Assembly (NCBI GenBank): GCA_050084515.1
Contig: CM114274.1
Location: 20,274,001 to 20,338,000 of the forward strand
From: Blasia pusilla
Taxonomy: Eukaryota > Marchantiophyta > Marchantiopsida > Blasiales
Reading direction: 5' to 3'
Length of the DNA: 64,000 nucleotides
Below the pieces are notes generated by a model. It was not told the DNA's origin and searched no databases. It worked only from the letters and a program-made list of their open reading frames with translations. A program made the position numbers and the translations under genes. Every line of letters starts with the position of its first letter. The first letter of the stretch is position 1. Below, piece by piece: positions 1-13,800 of the stretch.

Positions 1-393
1 TTCGATAAAAATTCAGATTCCCTCTTTCATCCTGCATTTTTTAATCCGTCATCAAAGGATTGAATCCCCGAGAAAAGAATATTTTGGGCTTTTGGCATTG
101 AGTCCTATCTTCATGAAAATTTTCAACATTTATGGATCACGAGGGGTGAAGCCACAATACCCACAACACTGCATAGAGAGTATAAATGTATTGCAGATAT
201 TTGTCCATCTAGACAATAGGGATTGTGCAATGGTCCAATGGGAGCATACCGGCCTACACTCAAGCTTTGATTTTAGGATTTATCTTGCTCTGGCCTTTTC
301 TCTATGTGCTTGTAAACGTTTTTTGTGTAGTAAAGTATGTTGAGTTCTCGTGTTAGGACGAGGCCGCCGAGGCATCTTTGAATTAATGAAAAT

Positions 394-396
<3 letters not shown>

Positions 397-488
<92 letters not shown>
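397..488. repeat. (GA)46 microsatellite
   Basis: An uninterrupted GA dinucleotide run of 46 units. It creates spurious Leu-Ser repeat frames on the minus strand. Its perfection suggests recent slippage growth, so the length is likely polymorphic or assembly-sensitive. Confidence 0.98.
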
Positions 489-491
<3 letters not shown>

Positions 492-869
492 TTGAAGGGT
501 GACATGAAGTGAAACGAATATCAATTTTGGTACATTCAAGCATTCCTTGGTATAGAAGAATGCGTAAAAGGCCCAAGCATAAAGGTTATACAATACTCGA
601 CGTCACTATGGTGTATAATAGCTTACTAATGTATGCCGTGCGATTTATTAACGCTAATCTTTGGGTGAATATATTCGAAGTGAATTGTCAAATTTCAATA
701 GGGCTTAGTTGATTTGAATAGGTAGTAGTTAGATTGGAGTTTTTTGCCCAAGGGAGACTATCAGAAGCTTACCCTCGGGCTTGCCCCTATTGCAGTTATT
801 CACTCGATTCCGAGTACTCTGGGCGGAAGTCCTAATGTGATTCGATGAAGAACTCAGTTGTAGGACCTA

Positions 870-1203
870 GTTGTGAGATGCATTTCTTTGGACCACGGGA
901 ATAAAAACAGCACAGCAGATCCACAAGCTAAATCAATCGCTCGTTGCACTAAACACTAACACTTAAGGCTTAAGTCGAGAGAATAAACAACACATATGTA
1001 TTTTCACTCATAGTGTATCATCCAGACCCTGCTCGTACACCTAGCGAATCTTAAGATGAAGACCGTTGACGAAGAGAAACCGGAGTAAAGAGAAAGGTTT
1101 CTGTAGAATATGCAATGAGGATCCCAATGCTATGAGCTAGTTGTGAAATGCATTGTCTTGGACCAGCGGGACAAAGGCAACATAACAGATCCACAACTCA
1201 GAC
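870..1203 (+). repeat. pair of ~60-bp diverged direct repeats
   Basis: The segments at about 870-935 and 1140-1203 are similar: both read like AGTTGTGAxATGCATT, then a CTTTGGACCA/CTTGGACCA stretch, then CAGATCCACAA. They lie ~270 bp apart with no coding sequence between them. They may be remnants of a small inserted element. No target duplication is evident. Confidence 0.5.
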
Positions 1204-3147
1204 AAACGCAAGAGGGCTTTATCATTGGAAATCATCCCATTGTGACATTGCAACAGTGGAAAAGGAGGAATGTATGGAACCAACCCTTAACGATCTAGCG
1301 AATTGTGCAAAATGGAGAATTGGTAGCTCGGGGTTTTGGTTTCAAAAAACTAGAAATTTTGATAGAGATAAAAAAGGAGGGGGCTGGTAACTTGATTTGT
1401 AGAAAGGTGAATAGGTTGCAGTTTTGTCCAAACCTGATTGTCAAGAGCTTGGCCTAGGCTTGCGCATGTTTCCGCTACTCACTAGAAAGTTGAAGTAAAA
1501 TGGATAAGAAACTTGGAATTGGCACCCGTAGCACAAATCTCCGTGCCACGATTCAGAAATTGACAAAAGTGAATTCACACTGGATGATGAAGCTGCAAGA
1601 ACAGGAAGAACAATGACAAAAAGAAAGTGCGCGCAAGGGAGAGATGAGATTTCAAACCTCGGCTAGTCTTGAACCTCACAAGGAGTTGCCTGTGCCTCGA
1701 GATGATGAAAGCGTGTCAAGAAAACTGTGAGAAGAAGTGCATATGGTAATGAAATCAAGGAGAGGAACCGTAGCAGTTAGGTGAAGCACGAACTGGACAA
1801 CTCACCTTCCTCCACAGACGACAAATCGTAGGAAGAACACCGAAGACCAATGCGAGGAACAACAGAGCTTATTGTTCTGGAACCTAAAAGAGGCTCAAAG
1901 ACGAAGTTGAGCGCAGGAAAAGGATGCAAAAGCTTGACAAACCAACTAAAATCGTAGAAATGGGGAAAGGCGAAAAGGAGCGGACAAAAATGCGGAAGAG
2001 GAGCGCACGAAAATGCGAAAGATGGAGCAGGTGAGGAAGGAGATCCGCAAAGCGAGATGCACAATGCCGAACTAGAGGCCGATAAAAACGTATGCTTTCG
2101 GCAATTCACAATGCCAATCGACAATAATTCACCCTTACAGCCACAATGCAGAAGACAGGATAAAGCGCGTAAACTGCATATAGTCTCAGAAACCTATGAG
2201 AAGCGTGAGGTGGACTTGAACGATCGAGCACGAGAGAGAGTAGTAAGACTATCGATTGTCACTAAGGGGATGTGAATACTCACATAATTGTGGTGTAGTG
2301 CATTCGAGACGGAAAAAGAAACGTAACAAACTCATTACGACTCGAAACAGATGCCACGAGATTCATTACTGCCAACAACGGATCACACGAGCCCATAGCT
2401 AACTACACGAACCAAATGAATGGCGAGAGCCGTTGGACGTCTCATACAAACGAGAATTAATGCTTACATGGGATAGAGAGAACATAGCACTCTTCAGATC
2501 CATATCCAACGACGAGAGTATGGACACGTCACGTACTTCGACACCTCCACACACGCAGTGAGGTGCAGAGAAAAACACAAACGTGGAGTTGTAGGGAAGA
2601 GGGACCTAAAACGACTCCTACATGCATGGGCCGTAAACAATTTCACAAGTAAATAACAAAACCCTCTCATATCTAATTGTGCACCCACATTGACCCAATG
2701 GTGTGAGGCTAGCTGCGGGGGCAACGACGGTCCGTGCTCGTATTCATCCCGGGGCTTTCTTTAGGCAATCCCTTCTTATTTGCCTGCCCGAGTTCAAGCT
2801 GCCCGGTCTCGCGATAAATGCAAGACCGCGGCTACATCCCCGCGGACGTGGCATGAAGCAAGGCAAGTCTGAGTCAGCACAGACCTGTACAGGCGAAGAT
2901 CCGGTGCTGACCTTTGGCCTGGTGGCTCGCGGGATCTACAACGTCCCGTTTCCCCGTTTCACATCGTGGTCAGTCCAGCTGAAGTCGTAGCTTTGTAGCT
3001 AGTGTGTGTGTGTGTATAACAACCACTGTCCCGGCGAGTTTCGTGTTCTTCGACTTGAATCCCGCGCAGAGAATCTAACTCAGCGTTGTAGTTTACATTT
3101 GTTCTAGATCTACACAAACGTTGACGTTGAGAATTTTGAAAGGGGCG

Positions 3148-5489
3148 ATGGCGTTGAGAATGATGGCCCGGCGCATTAGGTTGCAGGTGCAGACTAGCTC
3201 GGGATCTGGCAGGTCTCAATTGAGATCGTTTAGTGATAAAAGGTTGCTAAGTGAGGAGGAAAAGGCTGCAGAAAACATCTACATCAAGGTCAGTCTCCCT
3301 CTCCCTGTCCCTCGCTGGCTTTTGATATAACGTGATCACGATCCGTGAACGATATTCCAACGCTTCTGAAACTTGGCCAATCGGCTACGATTAGTTTGGT
3401 CAGCACATGTAGGGATCTTACGTTACCAACGGAAATTCAGCTCATTTCCCATGTGGAGGCTGATTATATTGTTTACGGATCCAACGGAGACTTCGAGAAC
3501 TCAGATAATTTGTTGAATGGATTCTTTGACTTTTTCGTCGAACTTCCACTCTCTCATAAGCAAACCTTAGCTACTGATATGGGAACCTTTATCCATCCAT
3601 GACTGGGGAAGGGCAACTTAAAGCAGCAGCAAAGATGAACATCTCCTAAAGACATTTTCCTACTATATATCAGTAACTACCGACACTTAAATAATAAGTA
3701 TGAAGCATTTTCATGCTGTTCCTTACTCTGACTCTTGCCCTCATCATAAACCAAAGCTATTGACGAGAAACTCGTCTCCTATGTGTCGTGTCAGGTACCC
3801 GCTAGAGCTCTAAACCGCAGCACAGTGCCTGTTGAGATAATTGGAAGCACCATCATCTGGTGATATTTTCTTTCTCCTTAACACAATGTCTTAACGTTAT
3901 TTAAGTGATATACCTTCGTAAGGTATACCCGATTGTTCCTTGACAATCAATGATCACGGATTAACTGCAGACTTGTGACAGTCGTGTTTGCTAATTGCTA
4001 ATTTGAAAGAACTGTACTGTTCTTGTAACCTGTTCACTGGAAATTGACATAGTTTCTCAGGTTCAAAAGGACCCAGGAGATTCAAAAGGGCTGACATAAA
4101 TGGGCCCTCAATTAATGTTGTGTATCACATAGTTTCTCAGGTTCACGAGGACGTAGGGGATTCAAAAAGGCTGACATAAATGGGCCGTCGATTACTGTTG
4201 TATATCATTACTATCGTCTGGTGATATTTTCTTTCTCCTCAATGTCGTACTTCTTAAAGGTTTAGAGGGTTCCCTCCCTAAGGTTTCATACGATAGCTCC
4301 TTGATCATCGATATTTAAGTGTCCTCTTGACTATGTTGCCCATTCCCAGATGCTATTCTCTTCTCGCATTAAGCTCTCAATGACGATAAGAACTTTGAGG
4401 AGTACACCTTGAGTACGTATTTAGTACACTATACATTGAGATGAAGATCTGTAGATAAGTTTGCAGTCTGGATTGGCTATTTAAATGAACACGTACTTTG
4501 GCTGAAGAGGAAGTTTCGTGATTGCAAGTTTCACAAAAGGTTTTGGCCCAAATCATAGAACGTTTCCACCTTTGAACATGGTTTGAGACATGTAATGGGT
4601 TGTCTCTTTTGTAAAATTATTTGTGGTGAAGTTGCAACAGTGGTGTACGAGTATCTGACCATTGAGTTCTCCTCTCCTGTATGTCGGCAGAAAATGGAGA
4701 AGGAAAGGGCTGAGAAACTTGCTGCCAAGGTAATAATTACAGGATTAAATACTGAGTCTCTGGTTTAAAATTTTGTGCATTTTTCGGGGCAAAGAAAAGG
4801 CTTAGATTGGTTGGATTGGGTTTGTCCTTAAAAGACCTTTTAAAACTTGAACAGTGTACAGTAAGCTTGATATTTACTTCCTTGGTTGAATCGTCACCTC
4901 TTACCTTCATATTGTTTACCATACAAAACTGGGAAAGAGACAGTCTTTGATTTTGGTTCATGATGGTCGACTGGGGGACATGAACACTTATCATCTATTT
5001 GTGAAATGAGGGCTTGTTTAAAGTTCCTTTTCTGAGTTGAGGGGTGTAGTACAATCGTGTTAGTGGTTCACAGCTAAATGAGCTGCTAATACGTGTTATT
5101 GCCATTCCTTTGGGGAACTTTCTTCTTGAAGTTTTGGATTAGTTCATGTTATCGGAGGGCTGTAACCCTGACTCCAGAATGTCGTCAAACTTGTTATGAG
5201 CAAGTGTGTGCAGTTAACTCTTTTAGCTGAGTAGGTGAATTTATGAATGATATCAATCATTGTTTATGACAGTCCTTAATGTTTGTCCGTTTGACTTGGG
5301 TATCAGGGGCTTACAGAAGAGGTTCCTGCTGCTGGTAGTGCTGCAACATCTGCTAAGCCAGGAACTTCAGTTCAAACTCAGGATGGTGGCTACCGCAATA
5401 CAGCTGTTATTGCTGGAGTTGTTGCAGCAGTGGCTGCATATTGGCTGCTTTCCGGCTCCTCTAAGAAAGTAGAAAAAGAAAAAGAGTAG
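3148..5489 (+). CDS. small mitochondrial ATPase-inhibitor-like membrane protein (3 exons)
   Basis: Exons 3148-3288, 4691-4729 and 5307-5489 join in phase 0 with GT-AG introns to give 120 residues. The N-terminus is basic and Ser-rich (MALRMMARRIRLQ...), as in a mitochondrial presequence. A conserved core follows, RSFSDKRLLSEEEKAAENIY then IKKMEKERAEKLAAK. This matches the plant family annotated as F1F0-ATPase inhibitor-like (Arabidopsis At5g04750/At2g27730 group). To my knowledge At2g27730 has also been placed in plant mitochondrial complex I preparations. The C-terminus has a ~17-residue hydrophobic segment (about residues 97-113, TAVIAGVVAAVAAYWLL) and a Lys/Glu tail, so a single inner-membrane anchor is likely. 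I chose the ATG at 3148; a second in-frame ATG lies at 3160. Family assignment rests on the SEEExAAExxYIxKMExER pattern; exact function is uncertain. Confidence 0.85.
4047..4206 (+). repeat. 80-bp tandem duplication in intron 1
   Basis: Two adjacent copies begin ACATAGTTTCTCAGGTTCA at 4047 and 4127 and share the GGCTGACATAAATGGGCC block. A further diverged pair (CTGGTGATATTTTCTTTCTCC) occurs at about 3857 and 4218, so the intron has grown by local duplication. Confidence 0.85.
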
Positions 5490-6860
5490 CAATTGGATCG
5501 AACCCTCCTCAATCGGAGCTGTCAGACAGACTGGACTTTGCATGGGCTGGAGAGCCTGGCGTAGTTTTGATTTGTACACTGGAACCCCCTAGAAATCTAA
5601 CAGGTTGAGAGTTGATAAGAATAAGGTGAAAGGATGTATCCAGTTGACATGCACTTCACCACTCAGATAGTTAAGGCTGACCATGCAAATCAACTGACTG
5701 CCTTTATGGAGTTCTAGAATTTGGTTTGGCCAGTTCTAGAGGAGCTCACCACCAAGAAATGGCTTACTGTACTTTTGCTTCACACCCTCCTTGAGTGGTT
5801 TTGAATGACCGTCAGGCATCAAGTCCATTCCGGAGTATGTATTGGAACGTGATCCATTATTACGGTTGGTCTGGGGTTGAGTTGGATTGAAGATAGTCTC
5901 TGCAGTTTGGACTCGTTTCTGGTTGATAGTAGCCAGCTGTGAAGAGTAGCTAGGTGGCTAAAGAAATATTTAAGTGGTGTTTGCGCTTCTAAATATAGTT
6001 GACTCGTCCATCTATGCTCAGTCGGACTAGAAGCGAGAGAAATTTGATCCTGATAAGGAGTACCTTGTACAGGGATGAGCCTGACTTGCTTGGACTCTGA
6101 GCTTGAAAAGTAGGCGAAGAGTAGGATCATGGACCTACCTTGACGAAAGAAGCTGGAAACAGAGTTTGACATCTTTTTGCAAAGGAGGACCGTCCGTACG
6201 AAATAAGACCCCCTGTTCTCAGTCGCTCACCCTGTGTGCAAGGATTTATCGTTTGATATGTTCATCAATCTCAAGTAGTAGCTTCATCCTTTTGCGTCAA
6301 GCCCATGGCACAGCAGAAGAATCTGACTTCTCGAATGTCAACGTCTTACGGAGCTACTATCACATGTGAGGGAGGGGATGTAGGAGTCACGAAACAGAAT
6401 GGATTACCACAAAGTCAACGTCTCAAAGAGCTTTCTTTCATCACAGGCGAGGTAGAAGACGTAAAGGTAACGTAGTAAAACGGATTACCGTTCATGTTTA
6501 CTCGGAAGACGCAAGGAGAGATTGCGTGTATTTCAGCACTAGCTCGTCCAAAGAAGCAGGCAATTAACAGTGGGAGAAAATTTTGGGACCTATTTGTGCA
6601 GCAGTATGCGTGGCTCTAAACAACGATAGAATAAAGGTCATGTCAACTGTTAGAACGTTCCATTTCAAAGAAGGTACTCCTAGGATAATTGAACCGGGAA
6701 TGTGATCTTGTTCTTAGAGAACCCGACACAAATTCTCCGCAGGGAATGCTCTTGCTTCTACGTCTTTACAGTTCCGGGTCAAGGAGGTGAGGTTGGTTGG
6801 ATGTGGAACAGCGCGATTCCGTGAGCCAATTCAGCGTTCGAGTCGGTGGAGCGGAGGACA
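5490..6860. other. intergenic DNA and 3' flanks of two convergent genes
   Basis: The sequence lies between the + strand gene ending at 5489 and the - strand gene ending at 6861, so it should contain both 3' untranslated regions. No conserved domain or convincing exon is visible. Confidence 0.5.
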
Positions 6861-8015
6861 CTATTGAACATTGATGTTTTCACGTAGGAGCGACTGCAAT
6901 GCCAGATTTTCTCTTGCATGTTCTTGAATCACTTCTGGCATCTCATCGACGGTTCGCTGCCATAGGTAGTTTTGCGCCTCCACCCTTACTTTGTTGGTTA
7001 GGACCCTCGACAAAACATTGTTCCACGTGTTCCGTTCTGCTGGAGAAATCCATCTCCACCCGAGCCGTGGCTCAGCCCTCACACCGATCATCATGAAATG
7101 GACATTGTTATGGTGCCTTCTAATGAGAGCAAGGACAGCGCAGTTCCTCAACGAGCCTCGCTGACCGGTGTCCTCTTTTGTTACACTACCTTCTATTGGT
7201 GCTAGGTTCACCATAGTCATTATGGCAACGGTTTGAACTTTGCTCACCACATCCGAAGATTCTAATTGTCTTGAGATGTACTCCACCAACTTATCTCGGT
7301 CCTCGTATGGTACGATAGTTTCCGCGATTATGAGCGACTTCACCTCCAGGGTGGATTTATCGTTTATTTTCTTGAGCATTTCACAGTCACTCTCCCTGTA
7401 CACCAATCGGGTAGGTACAAGACAGTGATTCGGATGAACCTCAGTATTCCACACGCTACCAATATCAAATATTTGTCTTTATGTAGCTGGCCACTAGGAG
7501 GAGCAAAGAAACTGTAGGAGGTGGGTGTATGTTTTGATGCTATACGACACGCTCTGCTATCGTCTGGATTGTTTTTTATCCACATTTTCCAGGATAAATG
7601 TCACAAGTTGCGGAGTTTGATTTAAAGCAGAAAATTGTATAGAAACATTTGTTGTCTCCGTCACCTAGTTTGTAGCAGAATGTCTAGGAGTGCAACTCCG
7701 TAATTAGAAGCAATACTTCTCGTATCCATTCAGAAGGGAGGGTTTCACAAACATCCAGTACCTCAATTCCTCCTGGAGTGCCTGTTCTTTCATGATAAGG
7801 TTCTGCAGAGGACTCTGGACAGTAGCATTTCCCGCTGCACATCCTGTTTTGGTAAGCAGATGATGATTGAAACTGTAGATCATGACCACAAGCACGACCA
7901 ACAATATGAAGGCGCAAACGAAAGCTAGTCTTATGATTTTGTAGATGGACAGGAAGAAATGAGCTGTAGGGGGCTGCACCCGTGCAGCTTGAAACTTGCA
8001 GGGAACGGTGCTCAT
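6861..8015 (-). CDS. unrecognised single-pass membrane protein (2 exons)
   Basis: Read on the minus strand, exon 1 is 8015-7717 and exon 2 is 7455-6861, joined across a 261-base intron (donor GAA|GTATTG, acceptor TTGGTAG|C). The phases fit and give about 297 residues. A short cytoplasmic-looking N-terminus precedes a strong hydrophobic segment (about residues 28-49, RLAFVCAFILLVVLVVMIYS), then an NAT sequon near residue 63 and a ~230-residue soluble C-terminal part with mixed composition and no Cys-rich or repeat motif. I do not recognise the family. A type II membrane anchor with a lumenal or apoplastic domain would fit. Support comes from the long open frame in exon 2, the in-frame junction and the single clean membrane segment. 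The alternative is two separate genes or an untranslated relic. Confidence 0.5.
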
Positions 8016-10841
8016 CTGCACCCTCCAATTCGCGTTCTCAGAACCGTGAGGATTACAATAGAAATTTGTGTCCTCACAGAAAGCTAAATCTCACGAAGCC
8101 CAGGTCAGCTGGTTTTAAACGTGGCAGTACACAAAGATCAGAGACAGGCGTGACGAGCGGTTTTAGGGGTCATGTTTTCATTTCCACTCGTGTTCAAGTC
8201 TACAAATCAAGAAGTTATCAAGAAGATTCCAGAATATGGATTCAAACTTTTAAAATGCGCGAAGACAATGTCATATTTTCGACAGTAGGTAGCAATAGAA
8301 CTTATCGCTGGTCAAAACTCTATGGAACCAATAGAAATGACCTGACGAAACGATATCGATGTTATCCACGATCATCTATGAAATGGATGGGGGAATCTAC
8401 GAAAATTGGCTGCGAACTTTTCAGCAAAAGTGGCTACCTTGTAATGTCAGAGAAGGATTGAGAAAGACGTAGTCTGGCGGATACGCGATTGGTTCGGTCA
8501 CACCTCAGAAGAAGCCTCGAGAAGGTAGCACGCTTTTAAATATAAGAAATGGAGAAAGCCACGCCACGGTTCAAGATGCGGTAAATCAAATCTGGTAATA
8601 GACAACCAGGAGACAGGAGTTATGGCGGAAGAGACAATAGGTCTGTTTGGCGTGCCATGCATCAAGAAGACCGCTTGTTATGCTACAAAAACGGTGTAGT
8701 GCAAAACTGCAATGCTTGAAAGAGTCTGCGATGGGTGAGCCTTAACTGGAATCTTACATCTTGGAAGTAGCTCTCCACTGTCAGATTGTTAAGAGTTGTC
8801 CCTCGAGCAAATAAGGGATTCCAGTGGATATGTGTAGAGCACAAATGGGGTTCGGGAAAAGTCGAGATTGAGAGGTGCTCGTAAGACAGTAGTACGGCTT
8901 GAAATATGACATGGATCTTGTTGGAAAAACTATTGGAAAGTGAATCCAAGAGGATCATAGCACGCCTCGAACAGTTCTTCAAGAATCAGACAGAGAGGAA
9001 GGTAAAAGTACTCTTCTAAGATCACACAGAGAGGATCATACAGTTTCTGATATAAGAGTCCTTCTAGAAGGCAAATGAGGCACAGGGGATGCCGGTGCTG
9101 ATAAACAATTTCCTCGAGGACCAAACACAGCGAAAAAAATAGTAGAACAAAGGCAATCCAAATCTCTTCGGTTTCCAGGAAAGATGGAAATCCCGGGTGG
9201 CTCATAAACTAGATCGAGTCGTTAAACACACAAGAGGAGTTCCTAACTACATTCAAGGTCTGCACCTCGAGAGAAAGTCGTTTTCATTCCATGTTTGAAT
9301 TTTGAATAGTCGCTCTCTGTAAGTTAAGGGGTTTGCGGACACTCCGGGACAGGGGTACACAAATTGTTTGTCTTTGCTTCTATCGTCTGATAGGTCCCAC
9401 AGTTTCCCGACTCTGCAAGCGACCTCTGTCGGTCTCTCTCTCCGTGTTTGTGTGTTTGTGTTAAATATGCCCGGTAGAACTAATTCGCCCATAAGGAAAG
9501 GGTGATTTCGGCGTCTTTTGGAACCGAGCGAAGTCTCTTGGGGAAATGATAGGCGAAATAATCCACAGGTTAATGGCGTCAGTGGATATCAAGGGGAACC
9601 ATGACCAAACACTATCATACCGAAGGGGCGCCAGCAATCTAGCTAAGGCCAATAAGACCAACGAACCATTGCGTCCGCGGGAGCTTCTATTGGCCTACGG
9701 AGAAGTACGGGTGACGTAAACCGTTCACGACGGCAGTTTCGTATTTGCGAAAGCTCTATGAACGGCGCTAACAGTGGGTCGACTGCGCCTTAGCCGGTGA
9801 TATGTTCAACTTATCTGGCGGGAAAAAACCGTGGAATATTTGCTTAAAACTGTGTACGAAGCAGGGTTACCGAGATCCAAACAATCTGAAACTTCCTCTC
9901 TTTCGTCACTGTGGTTCACACTCAAGGTACCTTCCACAACCTCCCTCCAGTAATTAGCCTCTATGTGTTATCTTCTCTTCGGTGCTTCAGTGACTATAAG
10001 TGGGTTAGTTTCGCTCTCTTAGAACGGGATGTGGTCCACAGACGGAAAACCTCATTCAGCCAAAGAAAGAATGGCATGAGAAGGGTTCTCTAATGAGTCC
10101 TATCCGCCTCCATTCAGGTTCTGTTGTCTGATCCATTTAAAAAAAGAAAAAGAAAAAAAGAAGAAGAAGGAAAAAAGCGGATGCTACTGAAGCGCACATA
10201 CGTGCAATAAAATTTTGTCCCATGTATGCAAAGGTCCTGTATTCTCAAGAACCGTGAAGAGTGGAGGGTTAGGCGGATACGAATGGTGGATAGCCGGGAA
10301 ATAGTATCATACTACTAGGAGACATAGGCGGAGGCGTCTGGATTAATTGCTGAGAATGCCCGATACATGAGCCGCGTTGTGTGAAGCTCTCCAAAATTCT
10401 CGATTTCTGCAGGAACGAGTCGACCAGACTAGTGATGTTGGTGACGGCTTTGTAGGTCTCAGTCTCTTAGAGCTTTTTTTTAGGTCTGAGTGACTGAGTG
10501 TCTTAGAACATCTGTTAGGGTATGTAGGGGTTCTACAATGGGAGGCCCACATAGAATGAGTTTCCGTTGAAGCAAAAATCCGGCACTCCCCGCGGTTACG
10601 GAATTGTGACGATAAAATCAGTGTAATGACGGTTGGTGCGGTGGAAGTGTGGGCTGAGTACGCTGATTAATCCGCTGGTGAATCTATCATCGTTGTCATA
10701 TGCATTTCCCCAATGCCTCAGGAGCGGTTTCATTTTTTGCGGTCTGAGTGAAGCCCTGACTTTGAGATCGCGTTCTCCGCCGTGCTGACATGTTTTTCAC
10801 GTAGGAACTCATTTGGCATCTGCAATTTGGTGTAGGCAGAT
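8016..10841. other. intergenic DNA upstream of the helicase gene
   Basis: No gene is supportable. There is an imperfect short repeat with AGA-rich units at 8950-9070 and a purine-rich A/G tract at about 10137-10180. The part nearest 10842 probably holds the promoter and 5' leader of the helicase gene; the leader just before the ATG reads ...GTGTAGGCAGAT. Confidence 0.5.
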
Positions 10842-13800
10842 ATGGCCGATCCCGTTTCGCCTACAGAGAAGAGTACTCTGAAAAGAAAGGCTTCAGAAGC
10901 AGTTGAGGGTGCCGATGAACATAGCCCGGACTCCAAGAAATGTAACACAATTCCCTTATGTGTCCATGAAGTGGCTCTTTCTTCTGGCTTTCAAGACTCG
11001 TTGAATGTGGAGTTACACGGTACGATTCACAACCCGGTCTACACTGGCCCCAGAGCGAAGAAGTATCCTTTCACTCTCGATGCATTTCAAGAAACATCTG
11101 TAGCATGTTTGGAGCGGAAAGAGTCGGTACTGGTGTCAGCTCATACCTCTGCCGGCAAGACGGCAGTTGCCGAATATGCCATCGCTATGGCCTTCAGGGA
11201 CAAACAACGAGTTATTTACACGTCTCCCTTGAAGGCGTTGAGTAATCAAAAATACAGGGAGCTGAGTGAGGAGTTTGTGGATGTGGGCTTGATGACCGGT
11301 GACGTGACCATATCACCGAATGCGACCTGTATTGTGATGACAACTGAAATTCTCAGAGGAATGCTTTACAGGGGTTCGGAAGTTCTCAGAGAGGTTGCCT
11401 GGGTGGTGTTTGACGAAATTCATTACATGCGAGACCGTGAGAGGGGGGTGGTGTGGGAGGAAAGTATAATTTTTTTGCCGTCTGAAATTAAGATGGTGTT
11501 TCTATCAGCTACTATGTCGAACGCGAAGGAGTTTGCTGAGTGGATTTGCTATCTCCACAAAGAACCTTGCCATGTTGTCTACACTGATTATCGTCCTACA
11601 CCTCTCCAACACTACGCGTTTCCAATGGGGGGCCAAGGACTGTATTTGATTGTCGGCGAGAAAGGAGTATTCAGAGAGGACCACTTCAACAAACTCGCAG
11701 GAACATTTTCCAAAGAAGGACGACAGGAGGATGGGGTGAGCTCTCCAAATGGAGGCAGAGGTAGAGGAATTGGCAGGGCAGGGGGTAAAGGTGGGAGAAG
11801 TGGTGCTAAAGGTGGGAGAGGCGCTGGCACTGGTCAGGGACCAACAGACATATACAAAATTGTGAAGGTATCCTAGCGCTCAAACTCAGTCCTGATGTTT
11901 GATAATATTTTTTCATCAAACAATTCAACTATTGTTGGCAAGGGGATTTAATCTTCATAGAAACTGACTACAATTCTCAACATTTGGACAGATGATAATG
12001 GATAAGAAATTCCAGCCGGTGATTGTGTTTAGTTTCAGCCGCCGCGAATGTGAACAGTATGCTTTATCAATGCCAAAGCTTGACTTCAATACAGATGATG
12101 AAAAGGCCATGGTAGAAGAAGTCTTTTCGAATGCGATCAAGGTGCTTGCAGAAGAAGACCGCAATCTTCCTGCAATTGGGCACATCCTTCCCATCTTGAA
12201 GAGAGGGATAGGTGTGCATCATTCAGGCCTGCTTCCGATATTGAAAGAGGTGATAGAGATTCTGTTTCAAGAAGGTCTAATCAAGGCATTATTTGCTACG
12301 GAAACGGTATGTGTTCCTATTGATTTGACATCTGTATCTGTACAAAATTAACAATTGGATCCAAAGTTTCAATGAAGGCATTGACACTCCCCTTGCAGGA
12401 GTTCTATATCTTTGCAAGTTCTCATGACCTAAACTCAAAGGCACTGGACCTGGCACTGCGTTCTGAGGTTTAATATGAAATGTGAATCAAATCTGAAAGA
12501 TCGTAAATGAGTTCTTGCACTGAAACAATATGAGAAAGTAGAAAAGGAACTCATGGAACGAGAAAGTGAAAGTGACTATCACTGAAGCAGCAATTGAACT
12601 GATGTTGCAAGTTCCAGTTTGAAATACACTGCCCTGGAAGTTCTGTAATTTGTTTAAAATATTTGATGATTGCCGCACGCTCACAAGATACTGGATTGGA
12701 TAGTTGGTGCAATAGAAAGCCAAAGGGGAAGGAGGAAACTCTTGAAATTCTCTTGTATCAAACCTTAGGTTTGAACAAACAAAATAGGGAAAACAGTAAA
12801 TAATATGTAACAATAAAAAGTGAAGTATTTGTCTGTAAATGATGCACTTCAACAATTAAGAGGGAGACACAAATCTAATATGAAGGAAGTTAACCAACCA
12901 GAATACTTGTTTTGTTCTAGGAAGTTCAGGAAAGTTAGACTTTAATAATGTTTCGGTATCCCTTAATCTTTGTACTTTCCATAGATCCTTATATGTTGCA
13001 AAATTGAATTCCTTACTTCTTATGGAGGTAAAATATTTGATGAATAAATTTTATGCATTTCGTGATTTGGTTGAGTCAGCTAGGTAATCTTGAACGTTTG
13101 TGGTAATTTGTGATAGTTTGCAATGGGACTCAACATGCCCGCCAAAACTGTTGTTTTCACGTCTGTGCGCAAATGGGATGGTGATAGCCATCGCTGGATG
13201 ACTTCGGGAGAATACATTCAGGTATTTCTGTAACCAGACCAGTAGCACCATAACAATGATCCGTGAAACATAAAGTGAATTGTAGGGCAGTTTTCTTTTT
13301 ACCTTGGGTACTTCCAGTAACCTGCAACTGGTTTATAACATATTTAGTTCATTTCTCGCTGAAGGACAAATTTGATGTGAATGCTTGCAGTATTGACCCA
13401 AATGATGTGAAGGTGAGAAATTTTTGTAGTTAGGGTTCTAATCCCCTAAGATAGAGTGAAGTATTAAAGGTCAGTGCAAGGTGGCGACTATGTCATTTGA
13501 TGGAGGGTATTGGGACCGAGTCACTCTTTTTGTTCCTTCCAAAATCTACTCTTGTTCTCGTTTTTAAGTTAGATTAGTTGGAATTAATGCTTTCTTTGCT
13601 GTTCCCCCTCTATGAAAGTTATTGGGTAAGCATAGACAACTCTCAATCAACTGTGCTCCCAACCCCACAAACTGGACACACCCCACACAGTGTATTTCAG
13701 ATCTGATGATCCCTTAATGATTGACATCAGTTTGACATTCCTAGAACCAAGTAAGCAAGAATTAGAGGCTATGGGCACTTTGTGCTCACGTTTCAAGCAG

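Larger units (their letters stand above)
1..3147. other. intergenic DNA upstream of the first gene
   Basis: I see no supportable coding region here. Open frames are short, unrelated to each other and lack recognisable domains. The stretch contains the GA microsatellite and a diverged direct repeat, both listed separately, and a short GT run at about 3002-3016. The last few hundred bases are richer in CpG and probably form the promoter and 5' leader of the gene that starts at 3148, but I see no TATA box I would defend. Confidence 0.6.

Noticed and set aside
273-593. Two overlapping minus-strand frames with long Leu-Ser repeats
   Set aside because: They are translations of the (GA)46 microsatellite.
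8930-9205. Minus-strand 91-codon frame rich in LEE and CLI repeats
   Set aside because: Low-complexity translation of an AGA-rich imperfect repeat; no domain or neighbouring exon.
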